Positions 8,532 through 16,337 of a DNA stretch of 64,000 nucleotides are shown piece by piece. A model generated the notes under the pieces. It did no database searches. It had not been told where the DNA came from and worked only from the letters and a program-made list of their open reading frames with translations. The stretch is taken from NCBI RefSeq assembly GCF_000826545.1, contig NZ_CDME01000002.1, positions 1,187,187 to 1,251,186 on the forward strand, in the 5' to 3' direction. Source of the stretch: Kibdelosporangium sp. MJ126-NF4. GTDB taxonomy: Bacteria > Actinomycetota > Actinomycetes > Mycobacteriales > Pseudonocardiaceae. A program made the position numbers and the translations under genes. Position 1 is the first letter of the stretch; the number at the start of each line of letters is the position of its first letter.

Positions 8532-8915
8532 ATGGAAAGCACGGGATTCACGTTTGTTCCATCAACAATGAGCGAGTACGTCGAACAGACTGTCAACCCA
8601 GCTTATGAAATGTTCATCAAGCTGACGACATGGCTTGAGGAAAGGAATCCGAACGGGTACGGCATCGAGAAGCTGAAAGGCATCCAGCCGGAAAGCGGCG
8701 GCAAGCCGACAGAGTTCTGGCAGGCGTCCAGCGATTTCATTGACAAGCTGGTCGAGGTCTACAACCTCGTCCAGGATCGAACCCGCCAGATCCGGGACAC
8801 TCTCGATCTTGTAGAGACTTCCGCCCAGGAAGCGGCGAAGCTGTACCAGAAGGCCGACAGTCGCACGAGGGATAGATTCAACAAAATTTCCGACAACTTC
8901 AACCTGGGAGGATAG
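8532..8915 (+). CDS. Small helical protein, probable ESX/type VII secretion substrate
   Basis: A 127-residue, almost wholly helical protein with no signal peptide. The second helical half ends with AAKLYQKADSRTRDRF, which contains the Y-x-x-x-D secretion signal of ESX substrates (Tyr105/Asp109). A central Trp occurs (W63 in EFWQAS), but not a strict W-x-G. The gene is A+T-richer than its neighbours. It lies four bases upstream of a larger gene carrying a W-x-G motif, so the two probably form a secreted pair. No ESX core gene is in the window. Confidence 0.55.
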   Translation: MESTGFTFVPSTMSEYVEQTVNPAYEMFIKLTTWLEERNPNGYGIEKLKGIQPESGGKPTEFWQASSDFIDKLVEVYNLVQDRTRQIRDTLDLVETSAQEAAKLYQKADSRTRDRFNKISDNFNLGG

Positions 8916-8919
8916 CCGC

Positions 8920-9996
8920 ATGAACTCGGAGGTGGTACCAGGGGACCAGCCGAAGCGCAGCAATTACCGCGAATACCTGGCCAGGGAGGACATCAACCTC
9001 GCTGATCACGCGCACTTCAAGCACGCGAACAAATTGGCCGCATACGTCGAGTGGCTGAAGCATCCGGAAGACCACAACGGCCCGCGCACCATCTTGCCAC
9101 CCAGTGGTGAAAACTATGAATACTTCGAAAACGTCCACAATCCCGCCGAGCCACGCGCTTCGGCGCGACCTGTCGAGCCCGTAGAGGCTTATCCGCAAAC
9201 GCTGCCAGGCCGGGACGGAATCCCGCCCATTCATCCCGGAAAACAGTACTACATGGCCTATGAGTCAACAATCGAGAAATGGCGCTTCTCGCAGTTCTTT
9301 GCCGTGCAAGCCGCTACCGCAACCCAGCATATCCGACCGGAACCGTGGGGCGACATGCTGGATGCGCTGACGGAGGTGTACTGGAGGATCGACCTTCACT
9401 ACGAGCCGCTGTTCGGCGCACTGGGAATGAAGGAAGAGGCATGGAAAGGCGAGGCTGGCAAGAAATACTGGGCATCCGTCGAGCACATGTGCCAAGCCAT
9501 GAGACTGGTGCGAGACCGGCTCATCGATCGCCTCATTCCGGTGATAGGCGGGTACTGCAACCTCATACTGCGAACGCGTGAACAACTCGACGACTCGGCC
9601 AGGCAGGCAATCGACGCGTTCAAAGCCAATGACCTGCGGAACGATGACCAGCTCAAAGAGGCACTGATATTCATTCTCGAAATTGTCCTGAACATCGCTC
9701 TTGGCAGCGCCCGGACATTGACAGCAGGAACCAAGGATCCGATATCGAAGATCCTCGCAGGCGAAGCCAAAGGCCAAACATTCGACGCCGTCAAGAACGG
9801 AATAGCCGAAAAAATCACGGAAACGAAAGGCAGTCAGCCGCTCGCTCCGACCTGGGCGCAGATTTCCGAAAGTTATCTGCATGTACAGGACGAGATAATC
9901 GACGGGGCAACCAGCAAGTTGAGGCAACTCACCAATGAGCTTCAACATATCATCGACGTGTGGAACGAAGCTGATGTCGACACCATACCCAAATAG
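8920..9996 (+). CDS. W-x-G-containing protein, probable partner in an ESX-type pair
   Basis: A 358-residue protein of unknown function. The W-K-G motif (residues 175-177, EEAWKGEAGKKYW) sits between two long helices (about 145-170 and 180-215), as in WXG100/PPE-like proteins. A hydrophobic helix lies near 245-268 (EALIFILEIVLNIALGSARTL), and the C-terminal 60 residues look coiled. It has no signal peptide. Start ATG 8920 has GGGAGGA upstream, inside the end of the preceding gene. The base composition is lower in G+C than the flanks, suggesting acquisition. Confidence 0.5.
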   Translation: MNSEVVPGDQPKRSNYREYLAREDINLADHAHFKHANKLAAYVEWLKHPEDHNGPRTILPPSGENYEYFENVHNPAEPRASARPVEPVEAYPQTLPGRDGIPPIHPGKQYYMAYESTIEKWRFSQFFAVQAATATQHIRPEPWGDMLDALTEVYWRIDLHYEPLFGALGMKEEAWKGEAGKKYWASVEHMCQAMRLVRDRLIDRLIPVIGGYCNLILRTREQLDDSARQAIDAFKANDLRNDDQLKEALIFILEIVLNIALGSARTLTAGTKDPISKILAGEAKGQTFDAVKNGIAEKITETKGSQPLAPTWAQISESYLHVQDEIIDGATSKLRQLTNELQHIIDVWNEADVDTIPK

Positions 9997-10043
9997 CGCA
10001 TCTGCCACTGGATCAATTCACGGTTCGACACTGTCTGCCGGTC

Positions 10044-10226
10044 TCACGAGTTCGGCCACCATGAGTCCTTTACGTACCCGGCGGGGGACCTTGTCTTCCC
10101 CTCAAACCCGATGTGCATGATGTGGTCGATGTTGCCCAGTCCGGCGAGTGATCCACCTTCGAACGGATTCCCCCTGAGCTTGCGTGACAGGGCCAGGGCA
10201 GCTTCGAGGCCGTGTTGGTAATCGCC
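10044..10226 (-). pseudogene. Possible C-terminal gene fragment
   Basis: An open frame of 60 codons with protein-like composition (ALALSRKLRGNPFEGG, then IDHIMHIGFEGKTRSPAGYV, ending WWPNS) and no start codon or upstream continuation. It ends in the gap between the ESX-like pair and lysE. It looks like the tail of a lost gene; family not recognised. Confidence 0.3.
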
Positions 10227-10269
10227 TCAATCAACGAATGGCTGCGCAACTCGTGAAACACGCGCCAGG

Positions 10270-10872
10270 TCACAGCCGTGCCAGCAGCATCGCGGTGCCG
10301 AGGCCGGTCATCGTCACCGCGATCACCACGTCCAGGACCCGCCACGCCCCCGGGCGGGCGAACACACCGGCCAGGCGACGCGCCCCGAAACCCAACGCGC
10401 TGAACCACACCACGCTCGCCACGCCCGCGCCCAGACCGAACATCCAGCGCCCGTCGCCGTGCGCGACCGCCACCGCGCCCAGCAGCACCACCGTGTCGAG
10501 GTAGACGTGTGGGTTGAGCCAGGTGAACGCCATACACGTCCACGCCGCACGGCGGAGCGGGACGCGTTGCTGCCCCACGGTCAACACGGACGGCCGCAGC
10601 GCGCGCCGCGCGGCCAGTAGGCCGTAGCCGATCAGAAACAGCCCGCCGCCGACCGCGATCACCGTGACCGCCGCGGGCCACCGGCCCAGCACAGCGCCCG
10701 TCCCCCCGACCCCGAGACCGATCAGCACCAGGTCCGACACCGCGCAGATGGCCACCAGCGGCGCCACCGCGCCACCACGAAGCCCTTGCTGCAGCACGAA
10801 AGCGTTCTGCGAACCGATAGCGACGATGAGGGACATACCGGTACCGAAACCGGCCACCACGACTGCGAGCAC
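10270..10872 (-). CDS. lysE: LysE/ArgO-type basic amino acid exporter
   Basis: A 200-residue inner-membrane protein with about six hydrophobic segments. The family hallmarks are present: IVAIGSQNAFVLQQGLRGG near the N-terminus and FTWLNPHVYLDTVVLLG in the middle. LysE exports L-lysine and L-arginine when intracellular levels are high. It is divergent from a LysG-type regulator with 66 bases between start codons, the standard lysE-lysG arrangement. Confidence 0.92.
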   Translation of the reverse strand: MLAVVVAGFGTGMSLIVAIGSQNAFVLQQGLRGGAVAPLVAICAVSDLVLIGLGVGGTGAVLGRWPAAVTVIAVGGGLFLIGYGLLAARRALRPSVLTVGQQRVPLRRAAWTCMAFTWLNPHVYLDTVVLLGAVAVAHGDGRWMFGLGAGVASVVWFSALGFGARRLAGVFARPGAWRVLDVVIAVTMTGLGTAMLLARL

Positions 10873-10919
10873 ACCCCGACGCTAAGCGCCCGCCACCACA
10901 TCAATCCAGCTAAAGATTC

Positions 10920-10930
10920 TTACGTAACAT
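10920..10930 (+). promoter_or_regulatory. lysG promoter region with TTACGTAA palindrome
   Basis: An 8-bp palindrome TTACGTAA (10920-10927) overlaps the -10-like TAACAT (10925-10930), eight bases before the lysG ATG at 10939. LysG probably binds in this 66-base divergent region. Confidence 0.4.
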
Positions 10931-10938
10931 TAGCGCTC

Positions 10939-11826
10939 ATGATGTCGGATCTTCCGCTCGACCAGGTCAGGACACTGCTCGCCGTAGTGGACGAGCGAAG
11001 TTTCGACGCCGCCGCGGCCGTGCTGCACGTGACGCCGTCCGCGGTCAGCCAGCGGGTCAAAGCGCTCGAACAACGCACCGGCCGAGTGCTGCTGCTGCGC
11101 ACCAAACCCGTGCGGCTCACCGAATCGGGCAAGATCGTCGTCCGGTTCGCCCGGTCGCTGGCGCAACTGGAGCAGGACACGCGCAGCGCGCTCGGCCTCG
11201 GCGAACAGGCAAGCCCGACGCTGTCCATCGCAGTCAACTCCGACTCGCTGGCCACCTGGTTCCTGCCCGCGCTTGGCCGGGTGCGGCCCGAGGCCGGGAT
11301 CAGCTTCGACCTGCGCCGCGAGGACCAGGACCACACCGCGGTGCTGCTGCGGGAAGGTCTGGTGATGGCCGCCGTGACCGCCGCTCGGCACCCCGTGCAG
11401 GGCTGCACGTCCCGGCGGCTGGGCCGGATGCGCTACCGCGCGATGGCCGCGCCCGCGTTCCGCACGCGCCGGCTGACCGGCGGCCCGCTGACCCACCTGC
11501 TGCCGGTCGCGCCGATGATCGTGTTCGACCGCAACGACGACCTGCAGGACCGGTTCCTGCGCGCGCTCACCCGCCGCCAGGGCTTCACCCCGCTGCGCCA
11601 CCACATCCCGGCATCGGAGTCCTTTGTGGACGCGGTGGCGGCCGGTCTCGGCTGGGGCATGGTGCCCGAGGCGCAGGCCGCGGCACGCGGGGACGCGCTG
11701 GTCGACCTGGCGCCGGACCGGCCGCTGGACGTCCCGTTGTACTGGCAGCAGTGGAAACTGGACTCCCCGGCGCTCGCGGCCGTGGCCGACGCGGTCACCC
11801 AGGGCGCGAAGGACGCGCTGCGCTGA
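10939..11826 (+). CDS. lysG: LysG/ArgP-family LysR-type regulator
   Basis: A 295-residue LysR-type regulator with an N-terminal winged helix (LDQVRTLLAVVDERSFDAAAAVLHVTPSAVSQRVKALEQRTGRVLLLR) and a type-2 periplasmic-binding-like effector domain. The effector part matches the LysG/ArgP subgroup (LSIAVNSDSLATWFLPAL; IFDRND-type VFDRNDDLQDRFL). It should activate lysE with lysine or arginine as inducer. Two consecutive ATGs (10939, 10942) are possible starts. Its last 32 bases overlap the 3' end of the convergent EamA gene. Confidence 0.92.
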   Translation: MMSDLPLDQVRTLLAVVDERSFDAAAAVLHVTPSAVSQRVKALEQRTGRVLLLRTKPVRLTESGKIVVRFARSLAQLEQDTRSALGLGEQASPTLSIAVNSDSLATWFLPALGRVRPEAGISFDLRREDQDHTAVLLREGLVMAAVTAARHPVQGCTSRRLGRMRYRAMAAPAFRTRRLTGGPLTHLLPVAPMIVFDRNDDLQDRFLRALTRRQGFTPLRHHIPASESFVDAVAAGLGWGMVPEAQAAARGDALVDLAPDRPLDVPLYWQQWKLDSPALAAVADAVTQGAKDALR

Positions 11827-12778
11827 CCCCAGCGTCGACGGTGTCCTTGGCGGGGCGCGCGGGCGACGCGCGGCGGCCGCGGCTGAGCGCGACACCGGCC
11901 AGCGCGACCAGGCCACCGGCGAGCGCCACCAGGTGGATGCCCTCGTCCAGCATCGCCCACCCGATACCGATGGACAGCAACGGCACCAGGAACAGGGTGT
12001 TCGCCACCGTCGCGACGGGAAGCTGGGACTGCGCGTAGGCCCAGGTGGCGTAGCCGACCGCGCTGGGCCCGACACCGAGGAAGATCAACGCCGCCAGCGA
12101 ACCGCCGTCCGCCCGCGGCAGGTCAGCCACCAGCGCGGGCAAGGCGGGCAGCAGGACCAGCGTGCCGACCCAGGTCGCGTAACAGGTCACCTCGAACCCG
12201 CTGTAGTGCGACAGCAACGGCTTCTGCAGCACGAAGTACAACGACTGCGCCAAAGCCGCCGCCAGCACCAACATGGCGTCGGCGCTGGGCTGGAAACTCC
12301 CGCCCTGCGCGAAGGTGATCAGCACCGCGCCGGTGAACCCGAGCGCGATCCCGATCCAGCCGCGGCCACCGACACGCTCGGACAGCAGCACGAACGCCAT
12401 CAACGCGGCGAACACCGGGCCCGTGTTGACCAACATGCTCGCCGTCCCGGCGGGCACGGTCCGTTCCCCCGCGTTGAGCAGCAACTGGTACCCGGCCATG
12501 CCCGCCAGCCCACACCCGACAATCCGGACCAGGTGCGCGCGGGCCGGGATCCGCACCCCCAGGAGCGGAGCCACCCCCGCCATCACCACGGATGCCACCA
12601 GCAGCCGCCCCAGAGCCAACCCGCCGATGCTGAACCCGGGCAACGCGACCCGGATCGCCACGAACGCGCACGCCCACAGCACCAGCGTGATCGCCACCGC
12701 ACCGGTGGCGCGGGGCCCGAACCGAGGAGCGGAAAGCGGTGCCGCCACCGTGACAAAAGCGCTATCCTTACCCGTCAT
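11795..12778 (-). CDS. EamA/DMT-family transporter
   Basis: A 327-residue permease with ten predicted transmembrane segments in two EamA repeats (first repeat from TGAVAITLVLWACAFVAIRVALPG, second from AMLVLAAALAQSLYFVLQKPLL). Such proteins export amino acids or other metabolites. The ATG lies inside CATG, and its complementary bases form the start of the divergent MocR gene; that regulator probably controls this exporter. The N-terminus was placed at 12778 because upstream sequence codes for the MocR gene on the other strand. Confidence 0.88.
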   Translation of the reverse strand: MTGKDSAFVTVAAPLSAPRFGPRATGAVAITLVLWACAFVAIRVALPGFSIGGLALGRLLVASVVMAGVAPLLGVRIPARAHLVRIVGCGLAGMAGYQLLLNAGERTVPAGTASMLVNTGPVFAALMAFVLLSERVGGRGWIGIALGFTGAVLITFAQGGSFQPSADAMLVLAAALAQSLYFVLQKPLLSHYSGFEVTCYATWVGTLVLLPALPALVADLPRADGGSLAALIFLGVGPSAVGYATWAYAQSQLPVATVANTLFLVPLLSIGIGWAMLDEGIHLVALAGGLVALAGVALSRGRRASPARPAKDTVDAGVSAARPSRPG

Positions 12779-12791
12779 GTCCGAGAGTAGC
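12761..12791. promoter_or_regulatory. Back-to-back promoters with overlapping start codons
   Basis: The divergent EamA and MocR genes start within a shared CATG (12776-12779). A -10-like TATCCT (12763-12768) serves the rightward gene. On the other strand TACTCT (complement of 12784-12789) serves the leftward gene. The two boxes lie in imperfect inverted arms GCTATCCT and AGAGTAGC, each inside the other gene's first codons. Confidence 0.5.
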
Positions 12792-14174
12792 AGCGTCGCG
12801 GCAGTCGTGACGAGCCTGCGCACCGAACTCGCCCGCCTCGCCCCCGGCGACCGGCTGCCCAGCAGCCGCGAGCTGGTCAGGAAACACGAGGTCAGCCCGG
12901 GCACGGTCGGCAAAGCCATCGCGCAGCTGGCCACCGAGGGCGTGGTGATCACCCGGCCCGGTAGCGGTACCTTCGTCGCGCCCCGCCGAGCGTCCACCCC
13001 GCCCGCCGACCTGTCCTGGCAGGCGGTGGCACTGACCGACCGACGCGTGGACGCCATGGCCGTGACCAGCCTGCTCAGCCCACCACCCGCCGAAGGGATC
13101 ACCCTCGCGGGCGGCTACCTGCACCCCGACCTGCGCCCGACCCGGGCACTGGGCGCGGCGCTGGCCCGCGCGGCCCGGCGACCCGACGCGTGGGACCGCG
13201 CCCCCACCGAGGGCCTGCCCGCCCTGCGCACGATCTTCGCCCGGCTCGCGGGCGGCACGGTCAACCCGGACGACGTCCTGGTGACCGGCGGCGGACAGGG
13301 AGCGCTGAACCTGGCCCTGCGCGCGGTCACCGCGCCCGGAGACGCCATCCTGGTCGAGTCACCCACCTACCCCGGCGCGCTGGCCGCGGCCCGCGCGGCC
13401 GGTCTGCGACCGGTGCCCGTCCCGCTGGACGCCGGTGGCATCCGCTCCGACCTGCTCGCCGAGGCCTTCGCCCACAGCGGCGCACGGCTGCTGTACTGCC
13501 AGCCGACCTGGCACAACCCCACCGGCGCCGTGCTGGCGCCGCACCGCCGCCGCGAAGTGCTCGCCGTGGCCCGCGCCGCCGGGGCGTTCGTCCTGGAGGA
13601 CGACTTCGCCCGCCTGCTGGGCCACGGCGGCACCGCCCTACCGCCGCTGGTCGCCGACGACCGCGACGGCACCGTGATCCACCTGACCTCACTGACCAAA
13701 CCGGCCGCGCCCAGCCTGCGCGTCGGCGCCGTCATCGCACGCGGCCCCGTGCGTGAGCGGCTGCGCGCGACCCGCCTGGTCGACGACTTCTTCGTCCCAC
13801 GCCCCCTGCAGGAAGCCACCATCGAACTGGTCAGCGCCCCAGCCTGGGCACGGCACCTGCGCGGGTTGGCCACCGCACTGGCCGACCGCCGCGCCGTGCT
13901 GACGGCCGCGCTCGCCGAGCACATCCCGGACTGGACCGTCACCGGCGTGCCCACCGGCGGACTGCACCTGTGGGTCCGGACAACCAGCGACCCGGCGCGA
14001 CTGGTGGACTCCGCGCGGCGGGCGCGGGTCGCGGTCAGCGACGGCCGCGGCTACTTCGCCGCCGAGCCGTCCGGTGACTACCTGCGGATCGGGTTCGCCG
14101 CCACGGCCGACACCGCCGAGCTGATCGAAGGCGTGCGACGGCTGAGCACCGCGGCCGCGCTCGACTCGCCCTGA
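12777..14174 (+). CDS. MocR-type regulator (GntR HTH fused to class I aminotransferase domain)
   Basis: A 465-residue fusion. Residues 8-70 are a GntR winged helix (LPSSRELVRKHEVSPGTVGKAIAQL, then VITRPGSGTFV). Residues 100-460 are an aminotransferase fold with NPTG (247-250), the PLP-binding lysine Lys308 in SLTKPA, and the final Arg in DYLRIGFA. MocR proteins use PLP as a ligand and regulate vitamin B6, amino-acid or transport genes. Here the divergent EamA exporter is the obvious target. It is followed after 13 bases by the kinase-GGCT fusion gene. Confidence 0.9.
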   Translation: MSESSSVAAVVTSLRTELARLAPGDRLPSSRELVRKHEVSPGTVGKAIAQLATEGVVITRPGSGTFVAPRRASTPPADLSWQAVALTDRRVDAMAVTSLLSPPPAEGITLAGGYLHPDLRPTRALGAALARAARRPDAWDRAPTEGLPALRTIFARLAGGTVNPDDVLVTGGGQGALNLALRAVTAPGDAILVESPTYPGALAAARAAGLRPVPVPLDAGGIRSDLLAEAFAHSGARLLYCQPTWHNPTGAVLAPHRRREVLAVARAAGAFVLEDDFARLLGHGGTALPPLVADDRDGTVIHLTSLTKPAAPSLRVGAVIARGPVRERLRATRLVDDFFVPRPLQEATIELVSAPAWARHLRGLATALADRRAVLTAALAEHIPDWTVTGVPTGGLHLWVRTTSDPARLVDSARRARVAVSDGRGYFAAEPSGDYLRIGFAATADTAELIEGVRRLSTAAALDSP

Positions 14175-14187
14175 CTACGATCCCGCT

Positions 14188-15219
14188 GTGATCGACACAC
14201 CGCCGACCGCGGCACGCGCACGAGTGCTGGGCCGCGTCGCCGACCACCTGGCCGCGCGACAACTCGGCCACCCCCTCCGGGTCGCGGTCGACGGCGTCAC
14301 CGCCGCGGGCAAGACCACGCTCGCCCGCGAGCTCACCGACGCGGTCAACGCGCGAGGGCGGCACGCGGTCCACCTGTCCATGGACGGCTTCCACCACCCC
14401 CGCGCGCATCGTCACCGCCGAGGCCGCGACTCGGCCGACGGCTACTACGCCGACGCCTACGACTTCCCCACGTTCGCCCGGACCGTGCTGGACCCACTCG
14501 GCCCCGGCGGCGATCGCCGCTACCGGCAACGCCTGCTCGACCTGGCCTCCGACACACCGATCGACGAACCACCCGTGACCGCGGCCCAGGACATGGTGCT
14601 CGTCGTGGACGGCAGCTTCCTGCAGCGCGACCTGGCCAACCGGTGGGACGAGGTGGTGTTCGTCGACACCACCCTCGACATCGCCCACGACCGGGGCACC
14701 CGGCGGGACGCCGAGTTGTTCGGTGGCCGCCAGCACGCCGCCCGCGCCTTCCAACAGCGCTACCACGCCGCGAGCCGCCGCTACCTCACCGAGGTCGATC
14801 CACTCTCCCGCGCCACAATCGTGATCGGCAACGACGACACCGCCCACCCAGCGCTGCACCGCGTCGGTGGACCAGCCGACGCGACCGTCCACCTGTTCTC
14901 CTACGGCACCCTGCAGCTGCCAACCGTCCAAATCGAACACTTCGGCCGTGAGCTCACCGGCACGCCCGACGCGCTTCCCGGACACCGGCAGGACTGGGTG
15001 ACGATCACCGACCCGGCGGTGGTGGCGGCCAGCGCAACCGACCGCCACCCCATCGTCCGCCACACCGGCGACCCCGCCGACAGCACCGAGGGCACCGTGC
15101 TGAGGCTCAGCCCAGCCGAACTGGCCGCCGCCGATCTCTACGAGGTCGACGACTACCGCCGGATCCTCGTGCAGCTCGCGTCCGGCACCGACAGCTGGGT
15201 CTACCTAGCGGCGCACTGA
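14188..15219 (+). CDS. Uridine kinase-like protein fused to a gamma-glutamylcyclotransferase-like domain
   Basis: A 343-residue two-domain protein. The N-terminal 215 residues are a P-loop kinase of the uridine kinase/phosphoribulokinase type: Walker A GVTAAGKT (36-43), substrate strand HLSMDGFHHPRAHR, and a lid with RRDAELFGG. The C-terminal 110 residues are an AIG2/GGCT-like fold with the entry motif LFSYGTLQ and the late EGTVLRL...ADLYEVDDYRR segment, where the glutamate of LYEVDDY matches the catalytic position. Each domain is known alone; the fusion is unusual. Possible role: nucleoside or small-metabolite phosphorylation coupled to gamma-glutamyl amide turnover. Confidence 0.75.
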   Translation: MIDTPPTAARARVLGRVADHLAARQLGHPLRVAVDGVTAAGKTTLARELTDAVNARGRHAVHLSMDGFHHPRAHRHRRGRDSADGYYADAYDFPTFARTVLDPLGPGGDRRYRQRLLDLASDTPIDEPPVTAAQDMVLVVDGSFLQRDLANRWDEVVFVDTTLDIAHDRGTRRDAELFGGRQHAARAFQQRYHAASRRYLTEVDPLSRATIVIGNDDTAHPALHRVGGPADATVHLFSYGTLQLPTVQIEHFGRELTGTPDALPGHRQDWVTITDPAVVAASATDRHPIVRHTGDPADSTEGTVLRLSPAELAAADLYEVDDYRRILVQLASGTDSWVYLAAH

Positions 15220-15233
15220 TCGGCGGACACGCC

Positions 15234-15692
15234 TCACGCGTCGCCGTACAGCGACAGGCACACCATGTCCGACTCGAATCCCAGGCCCTGCCAGAACCGG
15301 TGGTCCCGGTGCGTGTCAGCGCACGACAGGTACCGGATCGTGTGGGCGCCGTGCTCACGCAGCCACGTGATCGCGGCCCGCGCGAGCGCCGTGCTGGTGC
15401 CCTCGCCGCGCCGTTCCGGGAGCACGTACAGGGAATCGATCTCCCCGGTGACTCCGGGCAGCAGTCCGTCGCCAATAGTGGCCGTGCCGTTGACGAAACC
15501 GACGATTCGCTGATCGTCGACGGCCACCAGGCAGAACGTGTCACGATGCCACGTCGAGGCGGCGAGCATGAGCGTGATGTTCTCGCGGCCGTGCTCGGTG
15601 AGCGGGCCGCCGTCCTGCACCTCACGGCACATGCGGTCCCACAGCTCGGCGACCGCGCCGCCTTCGCTCTGGTGGATTCTCCTGATTTCCAT
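15234..15692 (-). CDS. GNAT-family N-acetyltransferase
   Basis: A 152-residue single-domain acetyltransferase. It shows the central beta4 EIDSLYVLPERRGEGTSTALARAAI, where V-x-P-x-x-R-G-x-G/T binds the CoA pyrophosphate, and the closing HRFWQGLGFES. Start ATG 15692 is preceded by GGAAGG; the open frame reaches further upstream without family similarity. Substrate unknown. Confidence 0.85.
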   Translation of the reverse strand: MEIRRIHQSEGGAVAELWDRMCREVQDGGPLTEHGRENITLMLAASTWHRDTFCLVAVDDQRIVGFVNGTATIGDGLLPGVTGEIDSLYVLPERRGEGTSTALARAAITWLREHGAHTIRYLSCADTHRDHRFWQGLGFESDMVCLSLYGDA

Positions 15693-16337
15693 GGGCTTCC
15701 TTCCGTTCTGGCGTTCCGGCTGACCTGCGAGCGGGAACGGTGAACGGCGGAGCACGCGGCCACACGACGTGGCGAAGTCTCTAGCGTCAACCCGGCATGA
15801 CGATCACGGTAGCGCAGCCCATCCTGGCGTGCCTCCGCATTAACCGGCGCGTCACGTTGAACGATCACATACCCGGACAACCAGTTGGGGCAGGCCCGCA
15901 TCCGGGGCGCGGCTGTCGCGCCGGGCATGTTCGGCAACTTCAACTACGCCGTCGAGCGGCCGTTGCCGTACTCGCTCAACGCGTTCCACACCCCCGGCGA
16001 TACCGCGTACCGGTACCTGTGCCAGGCAACGCAGCCGGACCAGTTCTGGTCCGACACCTGTCAGATCCTGCCCAGTGGACGGGTGTTCAAGGCCGGTGAG
16101 GTGGTGACCGACCTCCCCATGAACGAAATCGTGATCATGTGCAGCAGTCCCCAGGCGGTGCAGGATCCGGCGCTGGTCACGCCACATGGACGCCAGGACG
16201 GCGAAGCTGCCACCCCAGGCAGCGTAGATCCCATCGGAGAGTGCGGTCAGCCGCTCAGGGCTCGTGGCGCCCGCACCGACCGCTGGCGCACTGTCAGTGC
16301 CACGTGCCGTCATGCCCGGGACCATAAGCACGGAAAG
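15693..16337. other. Gap with gene remnants
   Basis: 645 bases without an intact gene. The left 150 bases show nothing recognisable. From 15861 to about 16150 the + strand is open and protein-like (ARIRGAAVAPGMFGNF, then PYSLNAFHTPGDTAYRYL, then DTCQILPSGRVFKAGEVV) but has no good start and runs into unrelated frame. The right end holds a TMEM175-like fragment on the other strand, listed separately. Confidence 0.4.
16140..16313 (-). pseudogene. TMEM175/DUF1211-like N-terminal remnant
   Basis: From ATG 16313 the frame reads SPERLTALSDGIYAAWGGSF, then AVLASMWRDQRRILHRL. This matches the start of TMEM175-type potassium-channel proteins (E-R-L-x-A-L/F-S-D-G-V/I-Y/F-A) directly joined to the TM2-TM3 'F-x-V-I-x-x-x-W-x-x-H-x-R-x-x-x-x-L' region. 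The first long hydrophobic segment is therefore deleted, and the frame then degrades. A residue of an ion-channel gene. Confidence 0.4.
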
